Notes under the pieces: generated by a model
What the model was told of the DNA's origin: nothing
The model's input: only the letters and a program-made list of their open reading frames with translations
The model's database searches: none
NCBI GenBank assembly: GCA_038254365.1
Contig: JBBSGI010000006.1
Location: forward strand, 26,922-90,921
From: JAWWPG01 sp038254365
GTDB lineage: Bacteria; Actinomycetota; Actinomycetes; Propionibacteriales; Nocardioidaceae
Length of the DNA stretch: 64,000 bases
Reading direction: 5' to 3'
Program-made: the position numbers and the translations under genes
In this document: piece after piece, positions 17,099 to 25,781 of the stretch
How the letters are laid out: each line of letters opens with the position of its first letter
Numbering within the stretch: the stretch's first letter is position 1

Positions 17099-18298
17099 AT
17101 GACCGAGACTTTGACTTCGCAAGAGCGGCTCGCCGACCTCACCCTCGACCAGCTCAAGCAGCTTGTCGGCTTGGTCGAGTACGACGAGGACACCGACCCG
17201 TTCCCGGTGACCGGTTGGGACGCGATCGTGTTCGTGGTTGGGAACGCCACCCAGACCGCGCACTACTTCCAGAGCGCCTACGGCATGGACCTGGTGGGCT
17301 ACAGCGGCCCCGAGACCGGCAACCGCGACCACAGGGCGTTTGTGCTCAAGAGCGGCTCTTGCCGGTTCGTGGTCAAGGGCGGGGTGGCTCCGGAAAGCCC
17401 GGTGCTCGACCATCACCGCGCCCACGGGGACGGCGTCGCCGACATCGCGCTCGAGGTCCCAGACGTCGACAAATGTGTCGCGCGTGCCCGCGAGATGGGC
17501 GCGACGATTCTGCAGAATCCTGAGGACGTCAGCGACGAGAACGGCACGGTACGAATCGCGGCGCTGGCGGCGTACGGCGACACCCGCCACTCGCTGGTCG
17601 ACCGGTCGCGCTACCGGGGGGTCTACCTGCCCGGCTATGTCGAGCGCACGTCTGACTACGTCAAGCCGGCCGGCGCGCCCAAGCGGCTGTTCCAGGCCCT
17701 CGACCACGTGGTGGGCAACGTGGAGCTCGGCAAGATGGACGAGTGGGTCGCCTTCTACAACGGTGTCATGGGCTTCGTCAACATGGCCGAGTTCATCGGC
17801 GACGACATCGCAACGGACTACTCGGCTTTGATGAGCAAGGTCGTCGCTAACGGGAACCACCGGGTGAAGTTCCCCCTGAACGAGCCTGCGGTCGGCAAGC
17901 GTAAGAGCCAGATCGATGAGTTCCTCGAGTTCTACCAGGGTCCAGGCGCTCAGCATCTGGCCCTTGCCACCAACGACATCCTCGCGAGCGTCGACACGAT
18001 GCGGGCCCAGGGCGTCGAGTTCCTCGCCACCCCCGACTCCTACTACGAGGACCCGGAGCTGCGGGCGCGCATCGGCGAGGTCCGGGTGCCGATCGAGGAG
18101 CTGCAGAAGCGCGCCATTCTGGTCGACCGCGACGAGGACGGCTATCTGCTGCAGATCTTCACCACGCCGATCGGCGACCGGCCGACCGTGTTCTTCGAGC
18201 TGATCGAGCGGCACGGGTCGCTCGGCTTCGGCAAGGGCAACTTCAAGGCGCTGTTCGAGGCAATCGAGCGAGAGCAGGAGCGGCGCGGCAACCTGTGA
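17099..18298 (+). CDS. hppD: 4-hydroxyphenylpyruvate dioxygenase
   Basis: 399 residues from ATG 17099; an ATG 12 codons upstream is less likely. The enzyme converts 4-hydroxyphenylpyruvate to homogentisate in tyrosine catabolism. Two VOC domains are present: the N-terminal one has WDAIVFVVGNATQTAHYFQSAYGM and the C-terminal one carries the iron. The three Fe(II) ligands are in ALDHVVGNV (His), GAQHLALAT (His) and VFFELIERHG (Glu). The C-terminal GFGKGNFKALFEAIEREQ helix that closes the active site is intact. The next homogentisate-pathway genes are not adjacent. Its stop lies 3 nt from the stop of the convergent symporter gene. Confidence 0.96.
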   Translation: MTETLTSQERLADLTLDQLKQLVGLVEYDEDTDPFPVTGWDAIVFVVGNATQTAHYFQSAYGMDLVGYSGPETGNRDHRAFVLKSGSCRFVVKGGVAPESPVLDHHRAHGDGVADIALEVPDVDKCVARAREMGATILQNPEDVSDENGTVRIAALAAYGDTRHSLVDRSRYRGVYLPGYVERTSDYVKPAGAPKRLFQALDHVVGNVELGKMDEWVAFYNGVMGFVNMAEFIGDDIATDYSALMSKVVANGNHRVKFPLNEPAVGKRKSQIDEFLEFYQGPGAQHLALATNDILASVDTMRAQGVEFLATPDSYYEDPELRARIGEVRVPIEELQKRAILVDRDEDGYLLQIFTTPIGDRPTVFFELIERHGSLGFGKGNFKALFEAIEREQERRGNL

Positions 18299-18301
18299 CT
18301 C

Positions 18302-19993
18302 TCAGCCGGGGAGCAGTGGCAGCTTGACGGATGCCGGGTCTGCGTAATAGTCCTCGGGGGAGGTGGCGTCTGTACCTTCGGGCGCCTTGGCTGCCCGCAG
18401 GATCGCGGTCAGCACCACCGCGATGGCGATGTTGAGCAGCAGCGCCGTGATGGCGATGTAGACCTTGGTGTCGGTGAGCGGGAAGTTCGCCAGCGAACCA
18501 CCGAAGTGGCGCGTCCCGAGAACCTCCGTCTGGGGCTCGCCGTTCACCAGCCGCACCGCGGTCTTGGGCACCTCGACGTTGTACGCGGTGATGGTGCCGT
18601 AGATCATGGCGACGGCCCACCCGACGAGCAGTGCCCAGCGGTGGAACCACCGGGTGTAGAGACCGGCGACAATCGCCAGGAAGGTCTGCAGGATCCACAC
18701 GCCGCCGAGCAGTTGCATGTTGATCGCGTTCTGCTTGTCCAGGGCCAGGACGAAGAGCAGAGCACCGAACTTCACGACAAGCGAGGCGATCTTGGAGACG
18801 GTGGCCTCCTCATGGTGTGTGGCATCGGGTTTGATGAAGTCGCGGTAGATGTTGCGGGTGAACAGGTTCGCCGCCGCAATCGACATGATCGCCGACGGCA
18901 CCAGGGCACCGATCGCGATCGCCGAGAAGGCTATCCCGGCGAACCAGCTCGGGAAGTTCTCTTCGAACAGGTGGGGCACCGCCAGCTGGGCGTTGGCGAG
19001 CCCGTCGGACCCGAAGACTGACGTACCGGCCGCGATCGCCGCGAAGCCGAGCAGCGCGAGCAGACCCAACATCAGCGAGTACAGCGGGAGGAACGTCGCG
19101 TTGCGCCGGATCACGTTCCGGCTGCGCCCGGAAAGCACTGCGGTCATCGCGTGCGGATACATGAACAGGGCAAGGGCGGAGCCGAACGCCAAGGAGGCGT
19201 AGGCCCAGTAGTACGTGTGGTCTGGGACAAAGACCCCCGTGGGCGCACCCGAGCTGCTTGCGGTGGTCATCTTGGTCTTGGCCGCGTCGAAGATGGTGCC
19301 GTATCCGAGGTGAATGGCGGCCCAGACGATCGCAACGACGATGACGAGGTAGATCAAAGTGTCCTTGACGAAAGCGATCAGCGCCGGGGCGCGAAGGCCC
19401 GACGAGTAGGTGAAGGCCGCCAGCACCGCGAACGCGATGAACAGGGGAAGGTCCTTCATGAACGTGTTGTCGCTGCTACCGAGTCCGATGGTGTCGAGCA
19501 CGGCCTGGATGCCGACGAGCTGCAGCGCGATATACGGCATCGTCGCCAGCACGCCGGTCACTGCCACCGCCAGGGACAGAGCCCTGGAGTCGTAGCGACC
19601 CTTGACGAAGTCGGCTGGGGTGACGTAGCCGTTGGCATGCGACACCGACCAGAGCCGGGGCATGAAAATGAAGATCAGCGGATAAACGACGATCGTGTAG
19701 GGGACCGCAAAGAAGCCGCTCACCGCGCCGGTCGCGTACATGGCGGCCGGCACCGCGACGAAGGTGTACGCCGTGTAGAGGTCGCCGCCCAGGAGGAACC
19801 AGGTGACCACCGGCCCGAACCCGCGTCCGGCGAGCCCCCACTCGTCCAGGCTCATCATCGAGTCGGGGCGGCGCCAGCGAGCGGCGTAGAAGCCACCCAG
19901 TGTCACGACCAGGAAGAAGAAGATCAGTACCGACAAGGCGATGCCGTCGACGTGGGTGCCAGCCGCGAGCGTCGTCTCCACAGGCACGCTCAT
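18302..19993 (-). CDS. Sodium:solute symporter (SSS family, monocarboxylate/MctP-type)
   Basis: 563 residues with about 13 membrane segments. SSS hallmarks include ALSVLIFFFLVVTLGGFYAARWRRPDSM, GRGFGPVVTWFLLGGDLYTAYTFVAVPAAMYATG, GYVTPADFVKGRYDSRALSLAVA and ALVPSAIMSIAAANLFTRNIYRDF. The last of these is the sodium-binding helix 8 region (SIAAAN). Members paired with a small DUF3311 protein transport short monocarboxylates such as acetate, pyruvate or lactate; the exact substrate is inferred. Its start overlaps the DUF3311 stop (ATGA), so the two are made together. Confidence 0.9.
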   Translation of the reverse strand: MSVPVETTLAAGTHVDGIALSVLIFFFLVVTLGGFYAARWRRPDSMMSLDEWGLAGRGFGPVVTWFLLGGDLYTAYTFVAVPAAMYATGAVSGFFAVPYTIVVYPLIFIFMPRLWSVSHANGYVTPADFVKGRYDSRALSLAVAVTGVLATMPYIALQLVGIQAVLDTIGLGSSDNTFMKDLPLFIAFAVLAAFTYSSGLRAPALIAFVKDTLIYLVIVVAIVWAAIHLGYGTIFDAAKTKMTTASSSGAPTGVFVPDHTYYWAYASLAFGSALALFMYPHAMTAVLSGRSRNVIRRNATFLPLYSLMLGLLALLGFAAIAAGTSVFGSDGLANAQLAVPHLFEENFPSWFAGIAFSAIAIGALVPSAIMSIAAANLFTRNIYRDFIKPDATHHEEATVSKIASLVVKFGALLFVLALDKQNAINMQLLGGVWILQTFLAIVAGLYTRWFHRWALLVGWAVAMIYGTITAYNVEVPKTAVRLVNGEPQTEVLGTRHFGGSLANFPLTDTKVYIAITALLLNIAIAVVLTAILRAAKAPEGTDATSPEDYYADPASVKLPLLPG

Positions 19994-20232
19994 GACTCGT
20001 CTCCGGTCTCACGTCGGGCCCGTCGGATCACAAGGTAGGCCGAGTGGGTGAAGCCTGCCGCGAGGAACACCCACATCAACTGGTACCAGTAGAAGAACGG
20101 GAACCCCAATACCTCGGGTCCGCTTCGCGCGTAGACGGGCACGAGCAGCAAAGCCAGCAAGGGGATCGCGAGCAGCACCCCGGCCAGCGTCTTGTCACGT
20201 GCGCTCAGTCGATGGTCTCCGGTGTCGGACAT
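19990..20232 (-). CDS. DUF3311 small membrane protein, symporter partner
   Basis: 80 residues with two hydrophobic helices: LAGVLLAIPLLALLLVPVYA and FFYWYQLMWVFLAAGFTHSAYLVI, separated by the conserved short loop with LGFPFFYWYQ. DUF3311 proteins are nearly always encoded directly before an SSS symporter and probably act as an accessory subunit. The stop overlaps the symporter start by 4 nt. Confidence 0.92.
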   Translation of the reverse strand: MSDTGDHRLSARDKTLAGVLLAIPLLALLLVPVYARSGPEVLGFPFFYWYQLMWVFLAAGFTHSAYLVIRRARRETGDES

Positions 20233-20959
20233 GGCGTCGCTCCACTCGAGTCGGTCGATCGTGTCTGAGGGTTCTCAGGTTAGAAGCGCGGACCGGCTGG
20301 CGCCACCCCCTGATGTTCAGCCCGACCTCAGACGCCTGTCTGCTTCGGAAGTGGGTTCGCAGCGCCGACCGCGGCACGAAGATCCAGTTGCCGTCGCCGG
20401 TAGCGACGTTCGGGTCTCGCACCATCGCGAACTGGCTGTCGAGCGTCACATAGCGCCACCGAACCTGGTAGCCCGCGGGAACGGCGCGGATCGGGTCGCG
20501 CGCGGCGATGGACCCCATCGGGTCGACGTTCGCGTACTCGGTGGTGGCAGCGATCGTCGAGACGGGGTAGCCGTCGTTCGACGGTGTCGAGTTCTTGAGG
20601 ATCGCGAAGGATCTCATCGGGAAGGTGGTGCCCGACGCGCTGCAGTAGTGGTTTCCGGTGGTGCCGGTCCGGTAGAGGTGGCTGCTTTGAATCCACGAGC
20701 ACCCGTCGTAGTCGCCGTACAGATACCCGTAGGACCAGCCTGACCGTGCGGTCTCGCTGTCGAACGTCCACCCGGCGCCGCCGGGCGCATTGCCGAGGAC
20801 GTACGAGCTCGGCGCTCTCCGCACCGTCACCCAGGCTGAGGGCGAGCTCACGATGTCACGGTTCGAGGCGCCGGCCGGCTGGACCTCGACCAGGGTGGCC
20901 ACGCTCGCCAGCGCCACGGATGCGACGGCCATCGACCAAGCAACTCTGGATCTGCTCAT
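20195..20959 (-). CDS. Secreted protein of unknown function
   Basis: 254 residues from ATG 20959 (GGAGG upstream). The signal peptide covers about residues 1-33 (VAWSMAVASVALASVATLVEVQPAGA). The mature part is Trp/Tyr/Gly-rich (GGAGWTFDSETARSGWSYGYLYGDYDGCSW; IFVPRSAL near residue 215), like small bacterial SH3-type or surface-exposed domains, with three Cys residues. No family is recognised with confidence. The last ~35 residues (after SALRTHF) are Arg-rich, overlap the start of the DUF3311 gene by 38 nt and do not look coding. The native end is therefore probably earlier, and a small indel near 20345 is possible. Confidence 0.65.
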   Translation of the reverse strand: MSRSRVAWSMAVASVALASVATLVEVQPAGASNRDIVSSPSAWVTVRRAPSSYVLGNAPGGAGWTFDSETARSGWSYGYLYGDYDGCSWIQSSHLYRTGTTGNHYCSASGTTFPMRSFAILKNSTPSNDGYPVSTIAATTEYANVDPMGSIAARDPIRAVPAGYQVRWRYVTLDSQFAMVRDPNVATGDGNWIFVPRSALRTHFRSRQASEVGLNIRGWRQPVRASNLRTLRHDRPTRVERRHVRHRRPSTERT

Positions 20960-21019
20960 CGTCGGTCCTCCTTGGAATCTCACTCTGGATCCGTTCAACG
21001 TCGCCCTCGACCACCCCCG

Positions 21020-21091
21020 GCCTGCGTCTGCGGCCCGACGATGCCGTCCGCCGCCAGCCCGTACGCCGACTGGAACCGTTTCACCGCCGCG
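21020..21091 (-). pseudogene. Peptidoglycan-binding domain fragment
   Basis: On the minus strand a short run reads AAVKRFQSAYGLAADGIVGPQT, the core of a PG_binding_1 domain (helix plus ADGIVGPQT). It has no start, no signal peptide and is cut on both sides: at about 21091 it abuts a 5'-truncated DUF1697 gene of opposite strand. It looks like a remnant of a wall hydrolase gene left by a rearrangement. Confidence 0.6.
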
Positions 21092-21092
21092 G

Positions 21093-21437
21093 GTGATCTC
21101 CGGGGCGTTCGGCCTGGACGTCCCGGCCATCGTCCGCACCCCGGGCGAGCTTTCCTCGCTGGTGGAGGCAGCACCCCAGAACCCGCTGGGAGCGGAGGCC
21201 GGACATTACGTCGCCTTCCTGCGCAGCCGTCCGGGCGCCGGCGCAACCAGGGAGCTGAACAGCTGGGACGTCGACCTCGAGCGGCTCATCGTGACGGGGC
21301 GTGACGTGCACCTCTGGTTCGACAAGCCGTCGCACGAGGCCAAGGCTTCCAACGCGCGGATCGAGCGGATCGCCGGAACCGTCGCGACCAGCCGCGGCTG
21401 GAAGGTCGTCACGGCCCTCGCCGAAAAGTGGGGCTGA
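21093..21437 (+). pseudogene. DUF1697 protein, 5'-truncated
   Basis: About 115 residues matching the C-terminal two thirds of DUF1697: SGAFGLDVPAIVRTPGELSSLVEAAPQNPL, HYVAFLRSRPGAG, DLERLIVTGRDVHLWFDKPS, and the closing TVATSRGWKVVTALAEK. The N-terminal part that begins the family (about 60 residues with a YVAFLRAVNVGG-like motif) is absent. Sequence before about 21093 instead matches a peptidoglycan-binding fragment on the other strand. GTG 21093 could start a shortened product, but there is no ribosome-binding site. Most likely a truncated relic. Confidence 0.65.
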
Positions 21438-21556
21438 GGATCCGAGCCGTCCCACCTGCCACTTGGTCCGCATGTCGAACTGGTATTGGACGGACCGGCT
21501 GGATCGGAGTCCAGGTCGACCGAGTCGTACCGAACCACTTGAGAATGGGGCGGCAG

Positions 21557-22858
21557 CTATCGGTCGACGTAGTCGGTGTCGATGGCGGGCTCACCGCGGG
21601 AGAGCTTGCCGGCCTCGACCGGAAGCTCGGCCATGGCGCGCAGGTGTCGTTCGCGTGCAACCATCAACGACTCGGTACCCACGACCTCACCGTCGCTGAA
21701 GAGCGGGCGCAGGAGGGGACGGTCGTAGTCGTCCTGCGGGGGTGTCTCCCCGATGCCCAGCAGCTCCACGTGGGCGACGCCGTGAGGGTTGCGCCGGCGC
21801 ACGGCCCACTTGCGCCCGCCGACGGTGGTCTTATGGCTGCTCTTCTTGGCTACGGACACCATGGGGTCGTCGGCCTGGTCGGACGCAGCTCGGGCCACCA
21901 GCTTGTAGACGAAGCCGCACGTGGGATGTCCTGAGCCTGTCACCAGCGACGTACCGACCCCGTAGCCGTCCACCGGGGCGCCGGACAGTCCGGCCATCGA
22001 GAACTCGTCCAGGTCGCCAGTGACGATGATGCGGGTCTTCACCGCTCCCAGGTCGTCCAGCTGGCGGCGGACCTGTTTTGCCAGGACCGACAGATCGCCG
22101 GAGTCGATACGTACCGCCTCTAGCTCGGGGCCCGCGATGTCGACCGCGGTCCGGACCGCTTCGGCGATGTCGTAGGTGTCGACGAGCAGCGTCGTCTCCC
22201 TGCCGAGGGAATCGACCTGGGCGCTGAAGGCGTCTCGTTCGGAGTCGTGCAGCAAGGTGAAGGAGTGCGCGGCCGTGCCGGTCGTGGGCACCCCGTACTC
22301 GACACCCGCCTGCAGGTTGGAGGTTGCGGCGAACCCGGCCACGTAGGCCGCCCGGGCAGCCGCCACCCCCGCCCATTCGTGGGTACGGCGGGCACCCATC
22401 TCGATACAGAGCCGGCCCTCGGCGGCCCGGATCATGCGCGAGGCGGCGGAAGCCACGGCTGAGTCGTGGTTGAGGATCGAGAGCAGCAGCGTCTCCAGCA
22501 GCACGCCCTCGGCGAAGCTCGACTCGACCACGAGGACCGGGCTCCCCGGGAAGTACGCCTCCCCTTCGCCGTACCCCCACATCGACCCCGAGAACCGGTA
22601 GTCCGCGAGCCAGCTCAGCGTGGCGGCGTCGACCACCGCGTGGGTGCGCAGCCAGTCGAGCTGCTGCTCCCCGAAACGGAATGAGGAGACCGCTTCCAGG
22701 ACGCGACCGGTGCCCGCAACCACGCCGTAGCGGCGTCCCTCCGGCAGGCGCCGGGCGAACATCTCGAACACGCTCCGCCGATGAGCGGTGCCGGAGCGCA
22801 GCGCCGCCTGGACCATGGTCAGCTCGTAGTGGTCGGTCAGCAGGGCTGTCGGTCGCAC
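21557..22858 (-). CDS. pncB: Nicotinate phosphoribosyltransferase
   Basis: 433 residues from GTG 22858; the longer open frame upstream is not conserved. It makes nicotinate mononucleotide from nicotinate and PRPP in NAD salvage (Preiss-Handler pathway). Landmarks are TALLTDHYELTMVQAALRSG at the start, FEMFARRLPEGRRYGVVAG, the phosphorylated His in TGTAAHSFTLL, VDTYDIAEAV, VRIDSGDLSVLAKQVR and YGVGTSLVTGSGHPTCGFVYKLV. It is divergent from clpS; the pncB-clpS-DUF2017 order is common in actinobacteria. TACGCT lies 7 nt before its GTG. Confidence 0.95.
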   Translation of the reverse strand: MRPTALLTDHYELTMVQAALRSGTAHRRSVFEMFARRLPEGRRYGVVAGTGRVLEAVSSFRFGEQQLDWLRTHAVVDAATLSWLADYRFSGSMWGYGEGEAYFPGSPVLVVESSFAEGVLLETLLLSILNHDSAVASAASRMIRAAEGRLCIEMGARRTHEWAGVAAARAAYVAGFAATSNLQAGVEYGVPTTGTAAHSFTLLHDSERDAFSAQVDSLGRETTLLVDTYDIAEAVRTAVDIAGPELEAVRIDSGDLSVLAKQVRRQLDDLGAVKTRIIVTGDLDEFSMAGLSGAPVDGYGVGTSLVTGSGHPTCGFVYKLVARAASDQADDPMVSVAKKSSHKTTVGGRKWAVRRRNPHGVAHVELLGIGETPPQDDYDRPLLRPLFSDGEVVGTESLMVARERHLRAMAELPVEAGKLSRGEPAIDTDYVDR

Positions 22859-22919
22859 GGTGCACAGCGTAGGCCAGCGATGACCACGGGGTGGTCTGGC
22901 ATAGGTCACAATGAAGGCG

Positions 22920-23219
22920 ATGACCGCCTCTCCCGAGTCCGCCACGCTCGAACGGCCGGACGTCGAACGCGTCGTACTCGCCGACGTGCCTTGGGTGACG
23001 ATCGTGTGGGACGACCCGGTGAACCTGATGTCGTACGTGACGTTCGTGTTCACCGAGTACTTCCGCTACCCCAAGACGAAGGCCAAAAGGCTGATGATGC
23101 AGGTCCACAACGAGGGCCGAGCCGTCGTGTCGACGGGTAGTCGTGAGGAGATGGAGCGCGACGTGCAGGCCATGCACACCTACGGGCTCTGGGCCACCTT
23201 GCAGAAGGCCGATCAGTGA
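22920..23219 (+). CDS. clpS: ATP-dependent Clp protease adaptor ClpS
   Basis: About 99 residues from ATG 22920; an ATG three codons upstream (22911) is also possible. ClpS delivers N-degron substrates to ClpAP/ClpCP. The core is VTIVWDDPVNLMSYVTFVF, in which the Asn and the following residues form the pocket for a destabilising N-terminal residue, then AKRLMMQVHNEGRAVVSTGSREEMERDVQAMHTYGLWATLQKAD. The stop overlaps the GTG of the DUF2017 gene, so the pair is translationally coupled. Confidence 0.96.
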   Translation: MTASPESATLERPDVERVVLADVPWVTIVWDDPVNLMSYVTFVFTEYFRYPKTKAKRLMMQVHNEGRAVVSTGSREEMERDVQAMHTYGLWATLQKADQ

Positions 23220-23818
23220 GCTACTTCCGCGCTCGGCGCAAGGGGCGGGTCCACGTCGAGATGCCGGCCTTCAGCGGGCTGTTGATCGCCGATCTGGCGA
23301 GACAGCTGATCGAGCTGCTGAGCGACGACGAACCGATGGACAACCGGAGTCTGGACCCGCTGGAAGAGCTCGTGGTGATGGATTCGCCGCGCGAGCCGCC
23401 GACCGACCCGGCACTTCTGCGCCTGCTCCCGGACGCCTACCCGGACCAGCCTGAGGTGGCTGCGGAGTTCCGGCGCTTCACCGAACAAGGCTTGCGCAAG
23501 GCCAAGATCGAGGCGGCCCGGGTAGTCCTGGGGCCTCTCAGCCAGATCCAGCCGGCCGATGTTGGGCTGGGGGAGCCGATGCCGGAGAACCTCGAGTCGA
23601 CCCTGGAGTTCGAATTGTCCGCCGAGGAAGCCCGCGCGTGGATGCGGTGCCTCACCGACCTCCGGCTCACGCTTGCCGCACGTCTGGGGGTCGGCGCCGC
23701 TGACGACGAGACCACCTGGTTGAGCCTGCCGGAGGACGACGCCCGCGGGGGGATGTACCGGATCTACGGCTGGCTCGGCTACCAGCTCGATACCCTCCTC
23801 GACGCCGCTCAGCGCTGA
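23216..23818 (+). CDS. DUF2017 family protein
   Basis: 200 residues, starting at GTG 23216 inside the clpS stop (GTGA). Features include an N-terminal YFRARRKGRVHVEM, DLARQLIELL near residue 25, RLLPDAYPDQPEVAAEFRRFTEQGLRKAK about residues 65-95, and a C-terminal helical part ending YRIYGWLGYQLDTLLDAA. DUF2017 is almost always found just after clpS in actinobacteria. Its biochemical role is not established, but the coupling suggests a link to Clp proteolysis. Confidence 0.92.
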   Translation: MSYFRARRKGRVHVEMPAFSGLLIADLARQLIELLSDDEPMDNRSLDPLEELVVMDSPREPPTDPALLRLLPDAYPDQPEVAAEFRRFTEQGLRKAKIEAARVVLGPLSQIQPADVGLGEPMPENLESTLEFELSAEEARAWMRCLTDLRLTLAARLGVGAADDETTWLSLPEDDARGGMYRIYGWLGYQLDTLLDAAQR

Positions 23819-23918
23819 GCGGGCTGGTGCCCTGGGTCCGAGGCCGGGTGTCGCCGTACTCCGTCTCGTCGCTAGAGTGGCCGCAGATTCAGTCGGCGAG
23901 ACATCCTGGGGTGTGGTC

Positions 23919-24905
23919 GTGCGTGAGATCGTGGTCTTCTCCGGCGGCGCGCACCGACGTCTGGCGCACGACATCTGCTCCAACCTCGGGGTACGGCTCT
24001 CCCCGGTGGAGATCAAGCGCTTCAGCAACGACTGCCTGCAGGCCCAGCTACAGGCCAACTGTCGGCAACGTGACGTCTATATCGTGCAGCCCCTGGTGCC
24101 GCCCACGCAGGACCACCTGATGGAGCTGCTGCTCATGGTGGACGCCGCCCGTGGCGCGTCGGCGGCGCAGATCACGGCGGTGATCCCGCACTACGCCTAC
24201 GCCCGGTCGGACAAGAAGGATGCGTCGCGGATGTCGCTGGGTGGCCGGCTGGTGGCAGACATGCTGGTCGCGGCGGGCACCGACAGGGTCCTGACGATGA
24301 CGCTGCACGCACCACAGGTGCACGGCTTTTTCTCGGTACCGGTCGACCATCTGACCGCGCTCGGCGTGCTGGCCGACCACTTCCGTGACCGGGACCTCGC
24401 GGACACTGTTGTGGTGTCGCCGGACCTCGGCAACGCCAAGACCGCAACCCAGTTCGCCAGGCTGCTGGGCCTGCCGGTGGCCGCCGGCAGCAAGCAGCGC
24501 CTGGGCGATGACTCGGTGGTCATCGACGCGATCGTCGGCGATGTCGCCAACAAGCGGGCGATCGTGCTCGACGACGAGATCGCGAACGGAGGTTCCATCC
24601 TCGAGCTGCTCGACAAGCTCAAGGACCTCGGCTGCGTCGACGCCGCGGTGGCCTGCACGCACGGGCTGTTCGTGGGCAAGGCGGTCGAGCGGCTACGCGG
24701 CCACCCGGCGATCAGCGAGGTCGTGACCACCGACACCGTGCCCAGGCCCGGCGGCTGGCCGGAGCTCAAGGTGCGATCGGTGGCAGCCCTGTTCGCCGAG
24801 GCGATCTCCCGGGTGCACGCCGGCGAGTCCGTGAGCAGTCTGTTTGACGGCGTCGACCCGGCGCACGGCCCGCCACACCCCACCCTCCCCTTCGACGAGG
24901 TTTAG
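23919..24905 (+). CDS. Ribose-phosphate pyrophosphokinase, divergent type
   Basis: 328 residues from GTG 23919. It transfers pyrophosphate from ATP to ribose 5-phosphate to give PRPP. Order: REIVVFSGGAHRRLAHDIC, the catalytic loop IPHYAYARSDKKDASR, TLHAPQVHGFFSVPVDHL, VVVSPDLGNAKTATQFARLLG, and the PRPP-binding loop AIVLDDEIANGGS. The PRPP loop differs from the canonical DDMIDTAGT, and HAPQVHGFF replaces HAGQIQGFF, so this is a second, non-canonical PRPP synthase rather than the housekeeping Prs. PRPP is the co-substrate of the nearby pncB, which may explain its place here. GTG 23877 is an alternative earlier start. Confidence 0.88.
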   Translation: MREIVVFSGGAHRRLAHDICSNLGVRLSPVEIKRFSNDCLQAQLQANCRQRDVYIVQPLVPPTQDHLMELLLMVDAARGASAAQITAVIPHYAYARSDKKDASRMSLGGRLVADMLVAAGTDRVLTMTLHAPQVHGFFSVPVDHLTALGVLADHFRDRDLADTVVVSPDLGNAKTATQFARLLGLPVAAGSKQRLGDDSVVIDAIVGDVANKRAIVLDDEIANGGSILELLDKLKDLGCVDAAVACTHGLFVGKAVERLRGHPAISEVVTTDTVPRPGGWPELKVRSVAALFAEAISRVHAGESVSSLFDGVDPAHGPPHPTLPFDEV

Positions 24906-24962
24906 CGGCACGCCCAGGTGTGGCGTGAGTCGCAATCGCCTCTGATCGGCAGCCGGTCGTCG

Positions 24963-24968
24963 TACCCT
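24963..24968 (+). promoter_or_regulatory. -10 box of a leaderless promoter (murI)
   Basis: TACCCT ends 6 nt before GTG 24975; the spacer is CGGGGG. Confidence 0.5.
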
Positions 24969-24974
24969 CGGGGG

Positions 24975-25781
24975 GTGGCGGACGCACCCATCGGCATCTT
25001 CGACTCGGGTTTTGGTGGACTGACCGTCGCGAGAGCCGTGCTCGACCAGCTGCCGCACGAGCCCGTGCTCTACCTCGGCGACACCGCGCGGCAGCCCTAC
25101 GGCTCGAAGCCGATCGGCGAGGTGCGCGAATACGCGCTCGAGTGTCTGGACCATCTGGTGGACAAGGGCGTAAAGGCCCTGGTGATCGCCTGCAACTCGG
25201 CAAGCGCAGCGGTGCTGCGCGATGCCCGCGAGCGCTACCCGGTGCCCGTCGCCGAGGTGATCTTCCCTGCGACTCGTCGAGCCGTGGCAGCCACCCGGAA
25301 CAACCGGGTCGGCGTCATCTGCACCGAGGCCACCCGGGCCTCGATGGCATACGTCGACGCGTTCGCGGCAGCCCCGCAGGTGCGGCTGACGGCCCAGGCG
25401 TGCCCACGCTTCGTCGAGCTGGTCGAGCGGGGTGTCACCAGCGGGCCGGAGGCGCTCGCGGTCGCGCGGATCTATCTCGGCCCACTGCTGGACGACGGCA
25501 TCGATACCCTCATTCTTGGATGCACGCACTACCCGTTGTTGACTGGGGTAATCGCCTACGTGCTGGGTGACTCGGTGACCTTGGTGTCCAGTGCCGAGGA
25601 GACGGCGAAGGACGTATACGCGATGCTGCTCCGGAACGGTCTCGAACGGTCACCCGGGCGACCCCCTCCGGAGCACCGGTTCCTCACCACCGGCCAGCCC
25701 GGCGAGTTCCGCGAGATCGGGCAGCGTTTCCTCGGGCCCGAGCTCGACGTGGTTGACCAGTTCGCCTGGGTGGGGGTATGA
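24975..25781 (+). CDS. murI: Glutamate racemase
   Basis: 268 residues from GTG 24975. It makes D-glutamate for peptidoglycan using two catalytic Cys: one in VIACNSASAAVL and one in LILGCTHYPLL. The opening PIGIFDSGFGGLTVARAVL carries the conserved Asp/Ser, and YLGDTARQPYGSK is the usual substrate-loop motif. The stop overlaps the MBL hydrolase start (ATGA). The murI-MBL-rph-rdgB order is a strongly conserved actinobacterial housekeeping block. Confidence 0.97.
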   Translation: MADAPIGIFDSGFGGLTVARAVLDQLPHEPVLYLGDTARQPYGSKPIGEVREYALECLDHLVDKGVKALVIACNSASAAVLRDARERYPVPVAEVIFPATRRAVAATRNNRVGVICTEATRASMAYVDAFAAAPQVRLTAQACPRFVELVERGVTSGPEALAVARIYLGPLLDDGIDTLILGCTHYPLLTGVIAYVLGDSVTLVSSAEETAKDVYAMLLRNGLERSPGRPPPEHRFLTTGQPGEFREIGQRFLGPELDVVDQFAWVGV

